A stretch of 7,719 bases of DNA from Eggerthellaceae bacterium (GTDB taxonomy: Bacteria > Actinomycetota > Coriobacteriia > Coriobacteriales > Eggerthellaceae): the NCBI GenBank assembly GCA_003452695.1, contig DMNP01000364.1, positions 1 through 7,719 on the forward strand, read 5' to 3'. Of this stretch, positions 4,092-7,719 are shown one piece after another. A program made the translations under genes and the position numbers. The notes beneath the pieces are model-generated. The model was not told the origin of the DNA, made no database searches, and saw only the letters and a list, made by a program, of their open reading frames with translations. Each line of letters starts with the position of its first letter. Position 1 is the first letter of the stretch.

Positions 4092-6983
4092 CTACTTGGT
4101 TACCTTAATCTTCAGCGTAACGATTGCCGTGGACGGCGTGTAGTTTGCGTTGCCGGAATCGACGACGAGCACCTTCACCTTCACGGTCTTGCCCTTCTTC
4201 AGGCCCTTCTTCACGACGATCTTGCCATTGGCCTTAACGGTAACATTGTTCTTCTTGTCATTGCCACCGATCTTGTAGTAGCTCACCTTGCCCTTGGCGT
4301 TCGTCACGGTGAATGCCTTCTTGGCGGCGACCGTGGTCTTCTTCTTGGCCTTTGCCTTCACCTGCTTGGCCTGCACGGAAATCGTGTTCTTCTGCATGGC
4401 GGAAGCGGTTGCCTTCTCGGCCTTCGCCTGGGCATCCTTGGCGGCCTTGGCTTCGCCTTCGGCCTTGGCCTGGGCAGCCTGGGCCTGCTCGGCGGCAGCC
4501 TTCTGGGTCTCAGCCTCGGTTTGCGCAGTCTCCGCAGCAGCCTTCGCCGCATCGGCCTCGGCCTTGGCGGTCTCGGCGGCGCTCTTCGCTGCATCGGCCT
4601 CGGCCTGCGCGGCTTCTGCGGCGGCCTTGGCGGCCTTGGCCTCCTTCTGCGCATCCTGCTGCGACTTCTCGGCCCAGTTCTTGGCCTGCTCGGCCTTCGC
4701 CTGTGCGGCGGCGGCTACCTTCTGGGCAGCCTCTGCGGCAGCGGCCTTCGCTTCGGCAGCTGCGAGCTTCTGCTCGAGCGTTGCATCATCGGCGGCCGCG
4801 GCCTCTGCGGCTGCTGCGGCAGCTGCATCTGCCAGCGCCTTCTCCGCCTTCAGCAGAGGCTCTTCGTCGACCAGGGCCTTCTGCGCATCGCTCAGAGCAT
4901 CGTATGCATCGCGTGCGGCCTTAACATCTTCCGCTGTGGAGTTCTCAGTCAAAGCGGCAATCTGCTCTGCAACCGTGGCGGCTGCGCTTGCGCCTTCCAG
5001 AGCAGCCTTAACATGGTCCACGTAGATCTGCTGGATTGCTTCAATCTCTCCAAGGCCGGCAATCTGGCATTGCACCGAGTCGAAAGCCTCGGCAGCCGTG
5101 AACTGGCTGACCCAGGACTCAGGATCCTCGGCATCAGCCATGTCGTTGTTGGCATGGTCGCCGGCAACGACCATCAGCGGGCGCAGGAAGACCTTCTTGT
5201 AGCCGGCATCCTTCACCTTCTGGATAACAGCCTGGCACTCGGTGCTGGCCGGCTCGCCCTCCACGGTGCCAACGAACACGTTCGTGTAGCCCAGCTGGTC
5301 CATCTGGGTCTGCATCTGCTCGTAGGTAACAGCAGCTTCATGCGCGGTGCCATGGCCCATAAGCACGATGGCGGCACCATCGGTTGCAGCTGCAGCAGCA
5401 TCGGCGTAATTGGCATTCTGGGCCGCAGCGGCGACGACAGCCTTGGCAACAGCTTCCTTGTCTGCGTTGACAACGGTGCCATCGGCGCCAACCTGGCCGA
5501 GCAGCGGCTCGGCAATGGTGATGTTCATCTGGCTCTTGTAAACGTCCAGGGCCTCGACCAGCTCGTCGTACTCGGCACCGTGCATCAGGTGCGTCGGCGC
5601 GATAACAAGGTTCTTCACGCCGTTGGCAACAGCGCGGTCGAGTGCCTGCTGCATGTTGTCAATCTTCTCGCCGTCGCGGGCCTGGATGTGGTTGATGATG
5701 ATCTGTGCGGTGAAGGCGCGGCGCACGGACCAATCGGGATTGGCCGCCTGCAAGGCCTTCTCCACGCCGCCGATAGTGGCAACGCGGCTATCGTTGAACG
5801 AGGTGCCGAAGCTTACGACCAGAATCTCGTTCTCGCTAATCCCATCCTGGTTCAGCGGATCGTCCTTGGAGGCATCGCCCGTGTCCAGCCCGAAGTAGTC
5901 GTACTCCTGGACGAGCGCCTTTTCGTCATCGCTCAGGGCATCCCAAGCCTCCTTGGCTGCTGCGCAGTCTGCATCGGTCGTATCGGTGCGTACCTGCACT
6001 TGAATTTTTGCGATAAGTTCATCGACCGATTTGGCAGGAGCGGGGTCTACCCAGGAGTCAGTCACGAGCGTAGCCGCCTTTGCATCAAGCGTCAGCTGGC
6101 GCCCGTACCACTTTTCGTTTTTCTCAGACCAGAACGAAGCAACGAAAGGCTCGCCGTCAGTCCATTTGGAAATCATGGAGCCTTTCTCCGGCCATTGCAT
6201 CTTAAACGCAAACGTGTTGCCTTCGCCTAGCTCCACCACCCCAGACTCCGCTTCCGCAGCTTCCGCGGGAGTGCCGACGAATGCCCTCGTGTAAGAACCA
6301 GAGCTCATAACAAGATTGAGGACTTTCTCGCTTGCGCCCGGAACGGCCGATTCAACGTTTTCGAGCGTCGCAGAGGAAGTAGTGAACATGCGGTAGTTGT
6401 TGGTTACATCGAGGTCTACAGAATATCCCGCAAGCTTCTCTAACGCTGGAATGGCCAAGTAATACTGACTCGCCGAGGTATCCGTGCCGCTCGAACCGCC
6501 TGCTGCTGCTTTGACGGGAACGATTGGCCAAGCCTTACCGCAATAGCTTGCATCCAGTTCGAATTCGAGAATCCTGCCAGTTTCATCGAAATCCACATGC
6601 TTCGCTTCATCGCGCGTAGCCGCATCTTCAATCGATGCCTCGAGGTAGACGCCCTTGCTATAAGTCCCCCTCGTGCTCGATATCACGTAATGAATTTTCA
6701 CTTTGCCATCGGCGTAGGATATGGTCGTACCCTCGTCGGCACCGAACATGCCGAACTGCCCGCCATCTGCGCCGATGAAATTGACCGCATCGCCATCGTA
6801 GTCGAATGCCGCGGGAACTTCAGTCTGCGCACCCATTTCCATCGATGCAGCGGCTAGCTCTTGCGATCCTCCTCCCCCTGTGGCGTTTTCGGCAGGCGCG
6901 GCGAGCGCGAAGCTCGGGGCCATGCCGAGGGCGAGCACGACTGCCATGGCAGACGAAATCGCCTTGGACTTGATATTTCTCAT
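4092..6983 (-). CDS. cbiK: Exported multidomain CbiK-type cobaltochelatase
   Basis: This is a 963-aa secreted protein; Salmonella CbiK is only about 264 aa. Layout: signal peptide 1-28 (MRNIKSK, hydrophobic core, FALA); two beta-rich regions at about 60-185 and 205-305, the second with FVGTPAEAAEA and KWYGRQLTL, family not recognised; a helical segment 338-361 (AWDALSDDEKALV); a full CbiK domain 387-663; a matching helical segment 684-707 (AYDALSDAQKALV); an Ala/Glu/Lys coiled-coil-like stretch 710-865; and a Lys-rich beta domain 866-963. Conserved CbiK residues are present: E471 in GAEYDE, H544 in MGHGT and H610 in AGDHANNDMA, matching Salmonella Glu89, His145 and His207. CbiK inserts Co2+ into sirohydrochlorin in anaerobic B12 synthesis. 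Export with a wall-type tail suggests surface tetrapyrrole or cobalt handling instead. No LPXTG motif is seen. The start at 6983 follows GGAAAGGAAGGG and gives the signal peptide; the frame extends to 7199 but runs through the leader. Confidence 0.92.
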   Translation of the reverse strand: MRNIKSKAISSAMAVVLALGMAPSFALAAPAENATGGGGSQELAAASMEMGAQTEVPAAFDYDGDAVNFIGADGGQFGMFGADEGTTISYADGKVKIHYVISSTRGTYSKGVYLEASIEDAATRDEAKHVDFDETGRILEFELDASYCGKAWPIVPVKAAAGGSSGTDTSASQYYLAIPALEKLAGYSVDLDVTNNYRMFTTSSATLENVESAVPGASEKVLNLVMSSGSYTRAFVGTPAEAAEAESGVVELGEGNTFAFKMQWPEKGSMISKWTDGEPFVASFWSEKNEKWYGRQLTLDAKAATLVTDSWVDPAPAKSVDELIAKIQVQVRTDTTDADCAAAKEAWDALSDDEKALVQEYDYFGLDTGDASKDDPLNQDGISENEILVVSFGTSFNDSRVATIGGVEKALQAANPDWSVRRAFTAQIIINHIQARDGEKIDNMQQALDRAVANGVKNLVIAPTHLMHGAEYDELVEALDVYKSQMNITIAEPLLGQVGADGTVVNADKEAVAKAVVAAAAQNANYADAAAAATDGAAIVLMGHGTAHEAAVTYEQMQTQMDQLGYTNVFVGTVEGEPASTECQAVIQKVKDAGYKKVFLRPLMVVAGDHANNDMADAEDPESWVSQFTAAEAFDSVQCQIAGLGEIEAIQQIYVDHVKAALEGASAAATVAEQIAALTENSTAEDVKAARDAYDALSDAQKALVDEEPLLKAEKALADAAAAAAAEAAAADDATLEQKLAAAEAKAAAAEAAQKVAAAAQAKAEQAKNWAEKSQQDAQKEAKAAKAAAEAAQAEADAAKSAAETAKAEADAAKAAAETAQTEAETQKAAAEQAQAAQAKAEGEAKAAKDAQAKAEKATASAMQKNTISVQAKQVKAKAKKKTTVAAKKAFTVTNAKGKVSYYKIGGNDKKNNVTVKANGKIVVKKGLKKGKTVKVKVLVVDSGNANYTPSTAIVTLKIKVTK

Positions 6984-7051
6984 ACCTGTCCCTTCCTTTC
7001 CGGGAACCGGTGCTCGCCAGCCCCCACGTGTTTCGCGCATGGAGCAACCAT
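6980..7051 (-). CDS. Possible 23-codon leader ORF overlapping the cbiK start
   Basis: ATG at 7051 follows a strong ribosome binding site (AAGGGGG, about five bases upstream). It encodes a 23-aa peptide beginning MVAPCAKHV and ending KGQV. Its TGA stop (6982-6980) overlaps the cbiK ATG (6983-6981) as ATGA. It lies between the riboswitch terminator and cbiK, so it is transcribed only when the switch reads through. It may be a translational-coupling leader or chance. The peptide has no recognisable domain, and cbiK has its own good ribosome binding site. Confidence 0.35.
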   Translation of the reverse strand: MVAPCAKHVGAGEHRFPERKGQV

Positions 7052-7130
7052 AAGGTCCCCCTTCGCGGAGAGCATCGCAGCATGTTCTTGCCAACTCTGG
7101 CGAAGCATGTGCACGTATTCGTCTTGTAGC

Positions 7131-7160
7131 AAAAGAAAAGCCGCATCTTTGCGATACGGC
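7131..7160 (-). terminator. Intrinsic terminator of the cobalamin riboswitch
   Basis: Read leftwards, GCCGTATC (7160-7153), loop GCAAA and GATGCGGC (7147-7140) form an 8-bp stem with one G-U pair, followed by TTTTCTTTT (7139-7131). It sits between the aptamer and cbiK. An alternative partner for the 3' arm is present inside the aptamer: GCCGCATC at 7251-7244 matches GATGCGGC perfectly over 8 bp, giving a visible antiterminator. Confidence 0.9.
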
Positions 7161-7204
7161 TACCTGAACATCAGGGGCGGCGGGCACGTCGGCGCCCACG
7201 CTCC

Positions 7205-7342
7205 GAAGCCCTTGCCATGCGACGTGGCAGCCTGCTTCGAACGGATGCGGCGGTGTTCTGGCTGTTCAGCGATGCACCCATCGCGGAAATCACAGTAGCG
7301 GCACTGCGCAAGATTCGCACTTGCTTCCCTACCTGCACCCGT
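7205..7342 (-). promoter_or_regulatory. Cobalamin riboswitch controlling cbiK
   Basis: The aptamer runs on the minus strand from 7342. The closing helix pairs ACGGGTGC (7342-7335) with GCATCCGT (7248-7241). Inside are GGGAAG, a GCAAG/CTTGC hairpin with loop TGCGAAT, the core CAGTGCCGCTACTGTGA, a GCGATG/CATCGC arm, and the B12-box-like AGCCAGAACACC. A further hairpin, GAAGC...TGCCA/TGGCA...GCTTC (7238-7205), follows; its stem and flanks are identical to positions 1-33 apart from three loop bases. Bound cobalamin should stabilise the closing helix, free the terminator at 7131-7160 and switch cbiK off. Confidence 0.92.
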
Positions 7343-7390
7343 ATGCGAGTTGTTAAGCTACATGCAGCAACGCATATTCCATGCGCCCTG

Positions 7391-7418
7391 TTTATACCGC
7401 GCATCGCTTCATTGGCAA
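7391..7418 (-). promoter_or_regulatory. Sigma70-like promoter of the cbiK unit
   Basis: Read leftwards, TTGCCA (7418-7413), a 16-bp spacer and TATAAA (7396-7391) match the consensus at five of six positions in each hexamer. Transcription would start near 7384, giving a leader of about 400 nt that contains the whole riboswitch and terminator, as required for transcriptional control. Confidence 0.6.
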
Positions 7419-7636
7419 TGCAATTCGTGGAGTCTACTAGCGTTGCTGGCAGAAGTCAACTTTAAAGAAGCCCCCTTTAAGCAAAGGATTCCGGCCCTCG
7501 AGTATGCACTTCTCGACCGCCCAGCTTTCTCCCCGATTTTCAAAACCGTTGGCGGTCAGGTGTTATCACAACGCATCGCATCATGCAGAACAAAACGCTC
7601 TCGAAACGATTTTCGCCGAAAACTGTATCGTGCACA

Positions 7637-7719
7637 ATGACGAAAGATTTCACCATGGAGAATAAGAACCGCTTGCACGGTTTGGAAACCAACTATTTCT
7701 CTATGTTAAACCACTGTTG
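7637..7719 (+). CDS. Possible 5' end of a plus-strand CDS, cut by the window
   Basis: ATG at 7637 opens a frame beginning MTKDFTMENKN that stays open for 27 codons to the window edge; a second in-frame ATG is at 7655. The residues look protein-like, but there is no clear ribosome binding site and too little sequence to identify a family. It would be divergent from the cbiK unit. Confidence 0.3.
   Translation, partial: MTKDFTMENKNRLHGLETNYFSMLNHC

Noticed and set aside
4092..4400. LPXTG sortase signal at the C-terminus of the chelatase protein
   Set aside because: The protein ends in a beta-strand-like LKIKVTK, with no LPXTG motif, hydrophobic segment or basic tail.
4389..4856. Tandem DNA repeat array
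   Set aside because: The periodicity reflects Ala/Glu/Lys codons of a coiled-coil-like segment in cbiK. The DNA units are not exact copies.
3990..6230. 746-codon open frame on the plus strand
   Set aside because: It is the antisense shadow of the cbiK gene. Its Leu/Gly-rich translation mirrors Ala/Glu/Lys codons on the other strand, it has no signal or domain logic, and the opposite strand encodes a clear CbiK domain.
6984..7199. N-terminal extension of the CbiK protein to 7199
   Set aside because: The extension would be translated through the riboswitch terminator and would bury the signal peptide 72 residues inside the protein. ATG 6983 has a strong ribosome binding site.
7450..7483. Inverted repeat TTTAAAG and CTTTAA as a terminator
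   Set aside because: The stem is short and AT-rich, no T tract follows on either strand, and no gene end is nearby.
7350..7640. 96-codon plus-strand frame at the right end
   Set aside because: It overlaps the cbiK promoter, lacks a ribosome binding site, and its composition does not resemble a conserved protein.
1..7719. CRISPR array, tRNA or rRNA genes, transposase or IS ends
   Set aside because: No spaced direct repeats, no cloverleaf with conserved tRNA loops, no rRNA segments and no transposase motifs were seen.

Overview
The window looks like a chromosomal piece of a high-GC actinobacterium of the class Coriobacteriia, most likely Eggerthellaceae. This is inferred from codon and base composition, from secreted Ala/Lys-rich proteins ending in a Lys-rich beta domain, and from an exported CbiK-type chelatase under a cobalamin riboswitch. 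No single marker fixes the genus.

Layout, left to right. (1) 1-357: a cobalamin riboswitch on the minus strand (1-132) whose regulated gene lies beyond the left edge, then a short spacer with a plus-strand terminator-like hairpin and a 15-bp palindrome. (2) 358-2067, minus: a two-gene operon. The promoter-proximal gene encodes a 179-aa secreted protein with two LYGPPS motifs and a Lys-rich C-terminal domain. Three bases after its stop begins a 388-aa radical SAM/SPASM enzyme. (3) 2323-3920: two MNT/HEPN toxin-antitoxin modules facing away from each other. The left module has an intact nucleotidyltransferase and a broken HEPN gene. The right module is intact, and its nucleotidyltransferase carries an N-terminal ribbon-helix-helix domain. 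(4) 4024-4055: a strong hairpin between convergent genes. (5) 4092-7418, minus: one transcription unit made of a sigma70-like promoter, a cobalamin riboswitch, an intrinsic terminator with a visible antiterminator partner, a possible 23-codon leader ORF, and a 963-aa exported multidomain protein containing a complete CbiK sirohydrochlorin cobaltochelatase domain. (6) 7419-7719: no clear gene, except a possible start of a plus-strand CDS from 7637. Apart from the elements listed, nothing is visible in 133-357, 2068-2322 or 7343-7636.

How it may fit together. The secreted YGPP protein and the exported CbiK protein end in the same type of roughly 95-residue domain, so they probably sit at the same place outside the membrane. 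The radical SAM/SPASM enzyme is translationally linked to the YGPP protein and is a good candidate to modify its repeated motif before export. With two cobalamin riboswitches bracketing the region, the working model is a surface-located, B12-responsive cobalt or tetrapyrrole handling system that includes a post-translationally modified peptide. The cobalt/B12 link is sequence-supported for the CbiK unit only. For the radical SAM pair it rests on proximity and the shared domain, since no riboswitch was seen in front of that pair. The TA modules between the two halves look like an independent insertion or defence island.
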